Shown: positions 34,865 to 44,281 of the stretch, piece by piece
Position numbering within the stretch: the first letter of the stretch is position 1
Layout: each line of letters begins with the position of its first letter
Source of the DNA: Clostridiales bacterium mt11
Lineage (GTDB): Bacteria; Bacillota; Clostridia; Tissierellales; Tepidimicrobiaceae
DNA: 64,000 nucleotides
Direction: 5' to 3'
Assembly (NCBI GenBank): GCA_001282665.1
Contig: LN874944.1
Location: 235,732-299,731 of the forward strand
Notes under the pieces: model-generated
Told to the model about the DNA's origin: nothing
Seen by the model: only the letters and a program-made list of their open reading frames with translations
Databases searched by the model: none
Translations under genes and position numbers: made by a program

Positions 34865-36157
34865 ATACTTCAAATCATAATATTTTGTATTGTTTCCAAT
34901 TTGGTTTAATAGTTCCAATAATACATTTATCTCATCATAATCATTGTATAGACCGAAGCTCACTCTAACGGTACCAGGTCTAAGTAAATTTTCATCTTTT
35001 TTATATTTTTCCATTTCTTCTAAAGAAATATGGAGTAGTTTTTGGATATAGGGCTGAGCACAGAAACAACCATTTCTAACAGCAATACCTCCTTCTAAGG
35101 AAAGAGCTGTTGCAACGGTTCCATGATATAATCCTTCAATATTAAAGGATATAATGGATACCTTATTTTCTACATCCCCATCATCATATAAGATTATATT
35201 AGGTATACTTTTTATCCTTTCATAGGTATATTTGGTCAAATCCCTTTCATAATTAGCCACTTTATTCATATCTATTCTTTTCAACGTATCAATGCTTTGA
35301 ATTAGAGCCACCACTCCTAAAAGGTTAGGTGTTCCTGCCTCTTCTTTTTGAGGAGGGTCATCCCATATGACTTCTTTTGAAGTTACTAACCTTACGGTAC
35401 CTCCACCTATATGGTCTGAAATGCCATTTTTAAATGTATCCTTAGGGGCTATTAGTACTCCAGTGCCAAAAGGAGCATACATCTTATGGGCAGAGAAGAC
35501 GATATAATCGATATGCTCTGGGTGGTCTATAGGTTTCATATCTACTGGATGATGAGGAACTAGCTGAGCTCCATCTACTAGTATTTTACATCCATATCTA
35601 TGGGCAATTCTGGCTATTTTATGTATTGGGTTTAAATATCCCGTTACATTAGAGGCACCAGTTACTGCTAATAGCTTTACTTTTCCATTGTATTTTTTTA
35701 AAAGATATTCTAAATGATCTAAGGACAATCTTCCGTGTTCATCTACTTCTACATAATCCATATTGTATTTATATCTCCAAGGCAAATCGTTGGAATGATG
35801 CTCCATATAGGTAGAAAGAACTATACCATTCTTTATTTCATCCTTGAGCCTGTAGGAGAGTTTATTTATAGCCTCTGTTGCATTTTTAACAAATATTACT
35901 GTATGAAATTCAGGATCTCCTTTGACAAAATCTAATACAATATCTCTAGCTCCTTCATAAAACTGAGAGGATATAATGGATTTATACCCTGTTCCCCTGT
36001 GGACGGAAGAATAGTAGGGGGCGAAGCTATTTATTCTATTCATTACAGAGAAAAAAGGAGGAGTAGTAGCGGCATTATCAAAATTTATACAGGGCACTTT
36101 ACTTCCATCTGCTAAGGGAATTAAATTATTTATTCCATAAACTAAGGATTTATACAT
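34838..36157 (-). CDS. SufS/CsdA-like cysteine desulfurase (aminotransferase class V)
   Basis: A 439-residue PLP enzyme. It has FDNAATTPP near residue 26, HSNDLPW in the cofactor pocket, VDGAQLVPHHPVDM with the PLP-binding Asp, and the Schiff-base Lys225 in FSAHKMYAPFGTG. The active-site Cys is probably within NGCFCAQPY. It releases sulfur from cysteine as a persulfide. It differs from typical SufS in its longer C-terminal region and is best called a family V desulfurase. Co-transcribed with a DsrE-like protein, suggesting a two-step sulfur relay. No Suf/Isc genes are nearby. Confidence 0.87.
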   Translation of the reverse strand: MYKSLVYGINNLIPLADGSKVPCINFDNAATTPPFFSVMNRINSFAPYYSSVHRGTGYKSIISSQFYEGARDIVLDFVKGDPEFHTVIFVKNATEAINKLSYRLKDEIKNGIVLSTYMEHHSNDLPWRYKYNMDYVEVDEHGRLSLDHLEYLLKKYNGKVKLLAVTGASNVTGYLNPIHKIARIAHRYGCKILVDGAQLVPHHPVDMKPIDHPEHIDYIVFSAHKMYAPFGTGVLIAPKDTFKNGISDHIGGGTVRLVTSKEVIWDDPPQKEEAGTPNLLGVVALIQSIDTLKRIDMNKVANYERDLTKYTYERIKSIPNIILYDDGDVENKVSIISFNIEGLYHGTVATALSLEGGIAVRNGCFCAQPYIQKLLHISLEEMEKYKKDENLLRPGTVRVSFGLYNDYDEINVLLELLNQIGNNTKYYDLKYRNPPFYLK

Positions 36158-36288
36158 AAAATCACCTATATTATAGTTAGTAATATCATTATATCGTCGA
36201 GAAACAAAAAGGTTACTGAAAATAGGTAGTAAATGTAGGGAAACTTATATTATAATGGATATATAAAGACAATATTAGGAGGCACGAC

Positions 36289-37176
36289 ATGAAAAATAAA
36301 AAAAGCTTATATGCAGATTTATCTTTATTATTAGTTGCGATCATATGGGGAAGTGGATTTGTAGTCACAAAGAGTACGCTAGACCATATTACCCCATATT
36401 ATATGTTATCATACCGATTTATGATATCTTTTTTATTGATGGGAATAGTATTTTTTAAAAGGTTTAAAAAAGCTAAACTAGAAGATTTTAAGGCAGGATT
36501 TTTAATAGGTATATTCCTATTTGGAGGATTTGCTACTCAAACGGTAGGATTAAATTATACTACAGTAGGCAAACAAGCGTTTATCACTGCCACAAATGTG
36601 GTAATGGTACCTTTTATATATTGGGGAATCAGTAAAAAGAAACCAGGTATTTACGAAGTGGTATCTGCACTTCTGTGCTTTATTGGAATAGGAATATTGA
36701 GTTTTGAAAATAGTTTAAGGATGGGATATGGTGAATTTTTAACCTTAATATGTGCAATGTTTTTTGCTCTTCATATATCAGCTATTGGCTATTATTCCAA
36801 AAAACATGATCCAGTAGTGTTATCTATAATTCAAATGCTTGTAGCAGGTATACTGTCAATTATATTTGCACTAATATTTGAACCTAAAGCTTCTAACATT
36901 TCAAATGAAGCCATATCTTCTATACTATATTTAAGTATATTCAGCACTTTAATAGCATTTCTGCTTCAAAATGTAGCCCAAAAATATACTACTTCAACTC
37001 ACACAGCTATAATATTGAGTTTAGAAGCTGTATTTGGAGGATTAATGTCCTTAATATTTCTAAAGGAACCTTTTACAACTAAATTTTTAATAGGTTGTAT
37101 TGCAATATTTATATCTATCATTACTACTGAAACTAAGTGGGAGTTTTTAAAAAAAGAAAAAAACGAACTCACTTAA
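36289..37176 (+). CDS. EamA/DMT-family transporter
   Basis: A 295-residue inner-membrane protein of ten predicted helices in two EamA repeats. The first opens with LLLVAIIWGSGFVVTK, and the second ends in THTAIILSLEAVFGGLMSLIFLKEP, which is the strongly conserved DMT signature. Substrates are metabolites such as amino acids or their catabolites. It sits 20 bases before the methionine gamma-lyase gene, so a sulfur amino acid or keto-acid product is a reasonable guess. TAGGAGGC precedes the ATG; TATAAT lies at about 36251-36256. Confidence 0.87.
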   Translation: MKNKKSLYADLSLLLVAIIWGSGFVVTKSTLDHITPYYMLSYRFMISFLLMGIVFFKRFKKAKLEDFKAGFLIGIFLFGGFATQTVGLNYTTVGKQAFITATNVVMVPFIYWGISKKKPGIYEVVSALLCFIGIGILSFENSLRMGYGEFLTLICAMFFALHISAIGYYSKKHDPVVLSIIQMLVAGILSIIFALIFEPKASNISNEAISSILYLSIFSTLIAFLLQNVAQKYTTSTHTAIILSLEAVFGGLMSLIFLKEPFTTKFLIGCIAIFISIITTETKWEFLKKEKNELT

Positions 37177-37196
37177 AATTAATAGGGGGGATTAAT

Positions 37197-38381
37197 GTGA
37201 AGGAAAAAGGATTCGCAACAAAAGCTGTTCATGGAGGATATGTAAAGAATGAAGTTGGTGCTTTAGCAACTCCAATCTATCAAACATCAACCTTTATATT
37301 TGATTCAGCTCAACAAGGAGGTAGAAGATTTGCTCTAGAGGAGGAAGGCTACATATATAGCCGACTTGGTAACCCAACTAATACTCAAGTGGAAGAAAAG
37401 GTAGCTTTACTTGAAAATGCTGAAGCTTGTGTGTCCATGGCTTCAGGGATAGGTGCTATAACCTCTTGTCTTTGGACTGCTTTAAAAGAAGGTGATCATG
37501 TAGTTGCAGCTGAAACCCTATATGGTTGTACTTTTGCATATTTAAATCATGGATTACAAAGATTTGGTGTAGAAGTAACTTTCGTAGATACCAAGGATCC
37601 AGAAAATATTAGAAGAGCAATTAAGGATAGTACAAGGGTAGTCTATCTAGAAACTCCAGCTAACCCAACTTTGGATATAACTGATATTGAAGCAATATCC
37701 AATATTGCTCATGAAAAAGAAGATTGTTTGGTAGTAGTAGATAATACATTTTGTACTCCTTATCTACAGAGACCTTTAGATTTAGGGGCAGATGTGGTAG
37801 TACATTCAGCCACTAAATATTTAAACGGTCATGGTGATGTAATTGCTGGATTTGTATGTGGGAAGAAAGAATTTATCGATGAAGTTAGATTATTTGGTAT
37901 AAAGGATATGACAGGAGCATGTTTAGGTCCTTTTGAGGCATTTTTAATCAATAGAGGTTTAAAAACCTTGGAGATTAGAATGGATAGGCATTGTGAAAAC
38001 GCTCTCAAAGTAGCGCGATTTTTAGAATCCCATCCTGCTGTAGAAAAGGTTTATTATCCAGGACTTGAAAGTTTCCCTCAATATGAATTAGCTAAGAGGC
38101 AGATGAAATTACCTGGAGCCATGATATCCTTTGAAATAAAGGGAGGTGTCTATGAAGGCATAAACCTTATGAATACCGTAAAACTATGTACATTAGCAGT
38201 TAGTCTAGGAGATGCGGAAACCTTAATTCAACATCCTGCGTCTATGACACATTCTCCATATACCCCTGAAGAAAGAGAAGCTTCAGGTATATCAGATGGA
38301 TTGATTAGATTATCCGTAGGTCTGGAAACAGTAGAGGATATAATATATGATTTGAAAATAGCATTGGATAATATAATGTAA
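37197..38381 (+). CDS. megL: Methionine gamma-lyase
   Basis: A 394-residue PLP enzyme of the Cys/Met metabolism family: YSRLGNPT phosphate-binding region, MASGIGAI, catalytic Tyr and Cys in ETLYGCTFAY (Cys111), ETPANPTLD, and Schiff-base Lys207 in HSATKYLNGHGD. The Cys in LYGCT separates methionine gamma-lyases from most cystathionine enzymes, supporting cleavage of methionine to methanethiol, ammonia and 2-oxobutyrate. The start is GTG 37197 behind TAGGGGGG; the upstream frame overlaps the transporter gene. Likely catabolic in an amino-acid fermenter. Confidence 0.9.
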   Translation: MKEKGFATKAVHGGYVKNEVGALATPIYQTSTFIFDSAQQGGRRFALEEEGYIYSRLGNPTNTQVEEKVALLENAEACVSMASGIGAITSCLWTALKEGDHVVAAETLYGCTFAYLNHGLQRFGVEVTFVDTKDPENIRRAIKDSTRVVYLETPANPTLDITDIEAISNIAHEKEDCLVVVDNTFCTPYLQRPLDLGADVVVHSATKYLNGHGDVIAGFVCGKKEFIDEVRLFGIKDMTGACLGPFEAFLINRGLKTLEIRMDRHCENALKVARFLESHPAVEKVYYPGLESFPQYELAKRQMKLPGAMISFEIKGGVYEGINLMNTVKLCTLAVSLGDAETLIQHPASMTHSPYTPEEREASGISDGLIRLSVGLETVEDIIYDLKIALDNIM

Positions 38382-38389
38382 TAAAGTAC

Positions 38390-38424
38390 ACCTTCCTATA
38401 TTTACTAGTAGGAAGGTTCTTATT
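38390..38424 (+). terminator. Terminator after methionine gamma-lyase
   Basis: ACCTTCCTA (38390-38398) pairs with TAGGAAGGT (38409-38417), followed by TCTTATTT. Confidence 0.65.
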
Positions 38425-38451
38425 TAAAATTATTAAAGTTTAGGTGATGGA

Positions 38452-39720
38452 ATGAAGAAATATAAAAAAATCTTTATTGGTTCTTTAATAGTGGGTTTGT
38501 CATCTTTAATGTATATTGATTTTTATATAAGCAATTTTAAATTTTCCTTTGCAGGGGTTGTATTTCCCTTCTTAATTTTAATATATGATGAGTTTAACCC
38601 TATATTATTTGGTTTCACCTCAGGTATTTCATTGCTATCGTGTAGAGGATTATTCTATGGGCTTTTTCGAGGATTATTAGGGACAACCTTTTGTTATACC
38701 ATGCCAGAAACCATTTTTTATATAGTATATGGAATTATATTTTACATTATTAAAAGAAATGTTCAGACGATAACTTACAGTAAGTTATTCATTATATCAG
38801 TTTTTAATGATCTTTTTTCAAATATGGTAGAAGTTTATATTAGAATTGGGAATAGCTTATTTACTACCAATTATGAAATAATGAAGGTTTTGTTTTTAGT
38901 TGCGTTAGTTAGAGCTGGATTGGTATGGTTGCTAATAATGGGGTATAAGTATCATAAGCTTTTTCTCGTTAAGGAGGAGCATGATAAAAGATATAAAAAT
39001 CTCCTATGGTTAACCTCTAGACTTAAGACGGAAATATATTGGATGGAAAAAAATATGGATCATATTGAAAAGATAATGTCCGATGCCTATGAACTCTTTT
39101 TAAACATTAAGGATGATGATAATAGAGAAAACTGGGCTAATGAAGCATTGGAAATAGCAAAAGATGTCCATGAAATAAAAAAAGAATATGGTATGGTAGT
39201 AGCTGGAATAGAAGAGATAATGGAGAATAGATTAGATAATACGGGTATGTATTTTTCAGAGTTAATCCTAATATTAGAGGAAACCATAACAAGAGAGATA
39301 AAAGGTCAAGGGAAAAACATTTCAGTTCAATATGACGCAGGGAAAAATTTTTATACGGAAAAGCACTATTATTTAATGTCAATTTTAAGAAATATTATAT
39401 CCAATGCTGTAGATGCTATTGAAGATCAAGGAACTATTAAGTTTGTCCATCATATAGAAGGAAGCATCCATCTTTTTATAATTTCGGATAGTGGATGTGG
39501 AATTAAAGATGAAGATCTACCCCATATTTTTTCTCCTGGATATTCTACAAAGATTGACTATAGTACAGGTCAAGTAAATAGAGGATTAGGACTTACCCTT
39601 ATACAAAATATTCTTCGAGTTCAATTAAAGGGTGATATAAAGGTGGAATCAAAAGAAGGAAGAGGCACTACTTTTGAGATATCTATTCCAACAAGGGAAT
39701 TGGAGGGATTAGATGAATGA
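38452..39720 (+). CDS. glnK: GlnK-like membrane sensor histidine kinase
   Basis: A 422-residue sensor kinase with about five N-terminal transmembrane segments (residues 10-165), then a cytoplasmic helical phosphoacceptor region where the likely His is in DVHEIKKEYG. The GHKL ATPase domain is complete: N box NIISNAVDAIED, G1 DSGCGIKDEDLP, F box IFSPGYSTK, G2 RGLGLTLI. Its gene overlaps the YcbB/GlnL-type regulator gene by four bases and an AGCS symporter gene follows. This order mirrors the glutamine-responsive GlnK-GlnL-GlnT system of Bacillus, and it is named on that basis. Confidence 0.82.
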   Translation: MKKYKKIFIGSLIVGLSSLMYIDFYISNFKFSFAGVVFPFLILIYDEFNPILFGFTSGISLLSCRGLFYGLFRGLLGTTFCYTMPETIFYIVYGIIFYIIKRNVQTITYSKLFIISVFNDLFSNMVEVYIRIGNSLFTTNYEIMKVLFLVALVRAGLVWLLIMGYKYHKLFLVKEEHDKRYKNLLWLTSRLKTEIYWMEKNMDHIEKIMSDAYELFLNIKDDDNRENWANEALEIAKDVHEIKKEYGMVVAGIEEIMENRLDNTGMYFSELILILEETITREIKGQGKNISVQYDAGKNFYTEKHYYLMSILRNIISNAVDAIEDQGTIKFVHHIEGSIHLFIISDSGCGIKDEDLPHIFSPGYSTKIDYSTGQVNRGLGLTLIQNILRVQLKGDIKVESKEGRGTTFEISIPTRELEGLDE

Positions 39721-40559
39721 AAATATTTATACTGGATGATGATAAAAACGTCATCCGCATATTAAAAAAGATAGTTGAAGACAGGGAATTAGGTAGATTA
39801 ATAGGAGAAGAAAGTGATGGCAAAAAAGGTCTAGAAAGGATTAAAGCCACCGTGCCAGATATAATATTAATAGATTTGTTGATGCCTGAAATAGATGGTT
39901 TAACTATAATAAGAAAATTAAAAGATGAGTTTCCAAGTATGGAATTCATAATGATATCTCAGGTATCATCAAAGAATATGGTGGAAAAAGCCTATCGATA
40001 TGGTGTAGAATATTACATATATAAACCAATAAATGCAATAGAAGTTGAAGCTATAATTAGGAAGGTAATAGAACGGATTGAGGTAAATAAAAGTATTTCA
40101 AAGATTCAGGAAATATTTAATAACAAACCTGAGAAGGAATTGGTGAAGTTAGAAGGTTATTGTGAACAATGTATCAATGGTGTGCTAATAAAACTAGGTG
40201 TTATAAGTGAAAAGGGCAGTGAAGATATTATAAATGTAAGTAATTATATGATGCATAAAGGGATAAATTTAAATGATGTAACCATAAGGGAATTATGCAG
40301 CCATTTTACAGATAATCCTAAATCCATGGAACAGAGGATGAGGCGAACTATCGGTATAGCTATGTCAAATATAGCAAACTTAGGTGTTGAAGACTATATG
40401 AATGAAATATTTTTGGAGTATTCCAATAGCCTTTTCAATTTTGAACAGGTAAGAAGAGAGATGGAATTTATTCGAGGGAAAAGTGAAAGGGGAGGTTCCG
40501 TAAATATAAAAAAATTTTTAGTGGGATTAATATCATATTGTGAAAGTTTAAACAATTAA
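39717..40559 (+). CDS. glnL: GlnL/YcbB-like response regulator
   Basis: A 280-residue regulator. The N-terminal receiver domain has acidic pocket LDDD at 6-9, phosphoacceptor Asp53 in LIDLLMPE and Lys in YIYKPI. The C-terminal half (from about residue 135) has the pattern of the YcbB DNA-binding domain (MMHKGINLNDVTIRELCSHF, MEQRMRRTIGIAMSNIANLG). In Bacillus GlnL binds TTTTGT direct repeats spaced by four bases; the same arrangement occurs before the AGCS gene that follows. Confidence 0.85.
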   Translation: MKIFILDDDKNVIRILKKIVEDRELGRLIGEESDGKKGLERIKATVPDIILIDLLMPEIDGLTIIRKLKDEFPSMEFIMISQVSSKNMVEKAYRYGVEYYIYKPINAIEVEAIIRKVIERIEVNKSISKIQEIFNNKPEKELVKLEGYCEQCINGVLIKLGVISEKGSEDIINVSNYMMHKGINLNDVTIRELCSHFTDNPKSMEQRMRRTIGIAMSNIANLGVEDYMNEIFLEYSNSLFNFEQVRREMEFIRGKSERGGSVNIKKFLVGLISYCESLNN

Positions 40560-40572
40560 AAATATTCTGAAA

Positions 40573-40598
40573 ACTTGTGAATTTTTGTGTAGTTTTTT
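40573..40598 (+). promoter_or_regulatory. GlnL-type direct repeats before the AGCS symporter
   Basis: ACTTGT (40573-40578), N4, TTTTGT (40583-40588), N4, TTTTTT (40593-40598): three six-base units at exact 10-bp period. The middle unit and spacing equal the GlnL operator TTTTGT-N4-TTTTGT reported for Bacillus; the outer units are imperfect. Binding by the adjacent regulator is inferred. Confidence 0.6.
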
Positions 40599-40646
40599 GA
40601 AGTCCATACTATATACTCTTATTAATATAAAATAGGAGGTATGAGT

Positions 40647-42029
40647 ATGGACTCATTTATGAAGATCAATGATGTAATCCATAGTTTTGTATGGGGACCA
40701 GTAATGCTGGTATTGTTACTAGGAACAGGAATTTATTTGACTATACGTACTAATTTTATGTCCATTAAAAGGTTAGGATATATTTTGAAGAACACATTAT
40801 TTAAGATGTTTGAAAAAGAGCAGGTAGGCGAAGGCGAAATTACAGCTTTTCAAGCGGTAGCCACAGCTCTTGCTGCTACAGTGGGTACTGGGAATATTGC
40901 TGGCGTTGCTACGGCTATAGCCGTTGGAGGTCCTGGGGCGATATTTTGGATGTGGCTATCTGCTTTATTTGGAATGACCACTAAGTTTGCAGAAGTTGTA
41001 CTTAGCATTGAATATAGGGAAAAGACTGAGGACGGTCGTTTTATTGGAGGACCGATGCATTATATTGCAAATGGATTGAATTTAAAATGGCTAGCTAATA
41101 TATTTGCTATATTTGCAGCATTGGCGGCATTTGGTATAGGCAATATGGTCCAATCTAATTCAGTAGCTGATTCTCTTAAAGTAACCTTTGGAGCTAATAA
41201 ATGGGCTGTAGGTGTTATACTAGCTTTTTTAGTAGCAATAGTTATGTTTGGTGGACTTAAGAGGATAGCTAATGTGACTGAAAGATTGGTGCCATTTATG
41301 GCAGCATTCTATGTTATAGGCGGTTTAGTAATAATTATCATGAATATAAAAATTATACCTGAGGCTTTTAGGCTAATATTTAGAGGAGCATTTTCAAAAA
41401 CTGCTGCAGCTGGTGGATTTGCAGGCTCCACCATAGTTTTAGCCTCGAGAATGGGTATTGCCCGTGGAGTATTTTCTAATGAAGCTGGTCTTGGTAGTGC
41501 TCCAATAGCCCATGCAGCAGCTACTACGGATCATCCCGTACGCCAAGGATTATGGGGAGTATTTGAAGTATTCATGGATACGATAATAGTATGTACGATA
41601 ACGGCGTTGGTAATTATGGTAACGGGTGTATGGAATTCTGGAGAAACTGGAGCTGCATTGACTACTATGGCATTTAATTATTCACTGCCGAAAGTTGGTG
41701 GATATATAGTATCGATAGGCATATTACTATTTGCATTTTCCACTATATTGAGTTGGTCCTATTATGGAGAACGTTCTGCGGAGTTTCTCTTCGGGACTAA
41801 GATCATCATTCCATATAGGATAATATGGATACCCTTTATCGTTGTAGGTGCTGTGGGAGGACTGGAAACCCTTTGGGATATAGCAGATACACTAAATGGA
41901 TTGATGGCTATTCCAAATCTAATAGGAATATTAGGTTTAAGTGGAGTTGTAATTGGTCTTACCAAGGATTTCTTTAAAACAAAGTATGTAGAAGAGCTTG
42001 AAACAAAGAATGCAACTATAAAAGAATAA
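40647..42029 (+). CDS. AGCS-family sodium:amino-acid (alanine/glutamine) symporter
   Basis: A 460-residue membrane transporter with about ten helices. It has the family hallmark GTGNIAGVATAIAVGGPGAIFWMWL near residue 90 (substrate and Na+ site), FIGGPMHYI, and SNEAGLGSAPIAHAAA. AGCS proteins import alanine, glycine or glutamine with sodium. The upstream GlnK/GlnL-like pair and operator repeats argue for glutamine (GlnT/AlsT type). ATG 40647 is taken as start since AGGAGGT ends directly before the earlier ATG at 40641. Confidence 0.9.
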   Translation: MDSFMKINDVIHSFVWGPVMLVLLLGTGIYLTIRTNFMSIKRLGYILKNTLFKMFEKEQVGEGEITAFQAVATALAATVGTGNIAGVATAIAVGGPGAIFWMWLSALFGMTTKFAEVVLSIEYREKTEDGRFIGGPMHYIANGLNLKWLANIFAIFAALAAFGIGNMVQSNSVADSLKVTFGANKWAVGVILAFLVAIVMFGGLKRIANVTERLVPFMAAFYVIGGLVIIIMNIKIIPEAFRLIFRGAFSKTAAAGGFAGSTIVLASRMGIARGVFSNEAGLGSAPIAHAAATTDHPVRQGLWGVFEVFMDTIIVCTITALVIMVTGVWNSGETGAALTTMAFNYSLPKVGGYIVSIGILLFAFSTILSWSYYGERSAEFLFGTKIIIPYRIIWIPFIVVGAVGGLETLWDIADTLNGLMAIPNLIGILGLSGVVIGLTKDFFKTKYVEELETKNATIKE

Positions 42030-42033
42030 AAAC

Positions 42034-42252
42034 AAATAAAGGGGCTGTTTCAAAATAAATAGTCCTTAATAAAAGAAAAAGAGTTCAAAGGGCGGTTGAT
42101 CTTTGAACTCTTTTTTAGTATGCTTTATCTGACATTAAATTACATACTAAAATCAATCATAAATCAAAAAATACAACTAACTTTTAGTTTTGATTTGCTA
42201 ATAATTTTGATACTTAGTTGTCAACTTTGATATAGAAACAGCCTCTTTATTT
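42034..42252. repeat. Inverted-repeat-bounded element (possible MITE) between convergent genes
   Basis: The ends AAATAAAGGGGCTGTTTC (42034-42051) and GAAACAGCCTCTTTATTT (42235-42252) are inverted copies with one mismatch. The 219-bp unit has no coding capacity and contains a strong terminator. GGGGCTGTTTC-type ends are seen on some insertion sequences, so a non-autonomous remnant is possible. The right end overlaps the stop codon of the flanking minus-strand gene. No direct target duplication is evident. Confidence 0.45.
42076..42116. terminator. Strong bidirectional terminator
   Basis: A 15-bp perfect stem (42076-42090 with 42101-42115) with a 10-base loop and T tract, downstream of the AGCS gene and of the convergent TIM-barrel gene. 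Confidence 0.88.
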
Positions 42253-42931
42253 ATTTGGTTTTATCACTTCTGTATTTTTCCATAACTCCAGCAAATATAT
42301 CAGCGGTGCAAGGAGGAGTATAGGTAATAGCATTTGCACCTGCTTCTATAGTTTTAAGTATGGATTCGTCTGTAGGTCCTCCAGTTGCAATTATAGGTAG
42401 TTCTTTACCATATTCATCACGAATCCTTTTTACTATTTCAGCTGTTTGTGGACCGCCAGATATGTTTAAAATTCTAGCACCTGCATCTAATTTCCCCTTG
42501 TAATCATCCCGTTCAGTTACCACAGTTGCGATTATTGGAATATCGATCCTATTATACATCTTACTAATTACTTCGTTAGATGTAGGAGCATTTACTACGA
42601 CTCCATAAGCACCCATCAATTCTGCTTGAAGAGCAATATCAACGGATCTCTTACCAGTGGTAAGCCCTCCTCCAACTCCTGCAAAAACTGGAACAGGGGC
42701 TACTTCTAGTATAGCTTGAGTAATAGACAATTGGGGTGTAAAGGGATAGACTGCAATGATAGAGTTAGCATTTGTATTCTTTATAATAGCCACATCTGTA
42801 GAAAATAAGAGGGATTTGATTCTAGTACCTAGTATCTTAATACCGCTTGCTTTATATATTACTTGTGGGGCTTCAATTATGCGAGATCTTAATTGGGATT
42901 TTACTTCAGGAATATATTTTTCTTTTTCCAT
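42251..42931 (-). CDS. Conserved TIM-barrel protein of unknown function
   Basis: A 226-residue soluble protein with alternating beta strands and helices. Phosphate-binding-type loops lie near the C-terminus (NISGGPQT, IATGGPTDE, AITYTPP), as in indole-glycerol-phosphate-synthase or thiamine-phosphate-synthase-like barrels. Such proteins are usually annotated only as hydrolase or TIM barrel in Clostridia. No catalytic set can be named with confidence. GGAGGT precedes the ATG on the minus strand; the gene is monocistronic. Confidence 0.7.
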   Translation of the reverse strand: MEKEKYIPEVKSQLRSRIIEAPQVIYKASGIKILGTRIKSLLFSTDVAIIKNTNANSIIAVYPFTPQLSITQAILEVAPVPVFAGVGGGLTTGKRSVDIALQAELMGAYGVVVNAPTSNEVISKMYNRIDIPIIATVVTERDDYKGKLDAGARILNISGGPQTAEIVKRIRDEYGKELPIIATGGPTDESILKTIEAGANAITYTPPCTADIFAGVMEKYRSDKTK

Positions 42932-43162
42932 TTTCCAACCTCCTCTTTATTAGATACTATTCATATATTGTGTTTTATCGTTATTATATACCCAATATAA
43001 ATAATAATGAATCATTAATTTAAAAATAAAGAAAAAATCACCAGGATAGCTAGAAAATGAGCTAAATGGCAATGAATCCTTTTATATATATTGTAACTAT
43101 AGTATAATAAGATTATTACTTAAAAATATTGTAGATTAAATGTAGAAGGAGGACATCGTCAT

Positions 43163-43864
43163 ATGAGAGGATTAGAAGGACTAGGTGCTCTGTGGGAAAC
43201 CATGAGAAGCATTCTCCCTCTAACTGTTATACTTGCCCTTTTCCAAATAGTTGTATTAAGAAAGCCTATTGATAATACTAAAGAATTTGCCATAGGATTT
43301 CTACTTAGCGTATTTGGACTTCATTTTTTCTTAAAAGGGGTATCTATGAGTCTTCTTCCATTGGGGGATTCAGTAGGAAAAAATTTAGTAGTGTTAGAGC
43401 GTAAATGGGTTATTGTTGTTATAGCTTTTATAATAGGATATTTTGGTACTCTTGTAGAACCAGCTCTGAAAGCTTTAGCTTTAGAAGTAGAGGAAATATC
43501 AGTAGGAGCTATACCTCATAAGGTATTGATTCATACTGTTGCTATTGGGTTTGGACTTGGGATGGGTATAGGTATACTTAAGATACTAAATGATATATCC
43601 TATATTAAGATTATAGTACCTTTATTTATTATAATAATCGTCCTAATATTTTTAGCACCTGAAGAGTTTGTATCTATTGCAATGGATTCAGCGAGTGCAA
43701 CGACAGGACCAGTAAATATTCCGCTTAATATGGCATTGGCAATAGGATTGACCAAGATAATAGACACTGCAGATCCACTTTTGTCTGGATTTGGAATAGT
43801 TGGGCTGACGTCTATTGGAGCAGTAATTTCAGTATTAACCTTGGGCATTTTGACCAAGATATAA
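43163..43864 (+). CDS. DUF1538 membrane protein
   Basis: A 233-residue integral membrane protein with six to seven hydrophobic segments. It opens with LWETMRSILPLTVILALFQ and contains GLHFFLKGVSMSLLPLGDSVG and ATTGPVNIPLNMALAIGL. These segments and the glycine-rich helices match DUF1538, a putative transporter family of unknown substrate. It lies 15 bases before a PII-like gene, a linkage that suggests PII-controlled transport. GAAGGAGGACATC stands before the ATG. Confidence 0.82.
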   Translation: MRGLEGLGALWETMRSILPLTVILALFQIVVLRKPIDNTKEFAIGFLLSVFGLHFFLKGVSMSLLPLGDSVGKNLVVLERKWVIVVIAFIIGYFGTLVEPALKALALEVEEISVGAIPHKVLIHTVAIGFGLGMGIGILKILNDISYIKIIVPLFIIIIVLIFLAPEEFVSIAMDSASATTGPVNIPLNMALAIGLTKIIDTADPLLSGFGIVGLTSIGAVISVLTLGILTKI

Positions 43865-43879
43865 GGAAGGAGGAATATT

Positions 43880-44206
43880 ATGGTCGATATAAAATGTATA
43901 GTTGCCATTGTTGAAAGGGGAAAAGCCGATAAAATTGTGAGTAGAGCAAAAAAGGTAGGGGCTAAGGGAGCCACTATTCTCTATGGAAGAGGTACAGGGC
44001 AAAGCGAAGCTTTAAGGTTTTTAAACATCCATATAGAAGCTTCTAAGGAAATCATAATAATACTTACTGAGATGGATAAATATAAATCAATATATGAAGC
44101 CATTATTGAAGCGGGAAGACTAAAAGAGCCTGGAACTGGTATTATATTTACCTTACCAGTATCTAACTTAATGGGATTACATCATAGGGAACTGTTTGAT
44201 GAATAG
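43880..44206 (+). CDS. PII-like signalling protein paired with DUF1538
   Basis: A 108-residue PII-superfamily protein: a beta-alpha-beta start (DIKCIVAIVERGKADKIVSRAKKVGA), GATILYGRGTG in place of the T-loop base, and the C-terminal signature EPGTGIIFTLPVSNLMGL. The uridylylated Tyr and QKGHTE of GlnB are absent. It probably senses a nucleotide and acts on the DUF1538 membrane protein encoded just upstream. It is the second PII-like/transporter pair in this window, with only moderate similarity to the first PII-like protein. Confidence 0.82.
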   Translation: MVDIKCIVAIVERGKADKIVSRAKKVGAKGATILYGRGTGQSEALRFLNIHIEASKEIIIILTEMDKYKSIYEAIIEAGRLKEPGTGIIFTLPVSNLMGLHHRELFDE

Positions 44207-44281
44207 AGTATATATTTAAAAGTTAATATGAAACATAGTAAATACCTAAATAGTAAGATAATATTATAAAAGGGTAAATGC

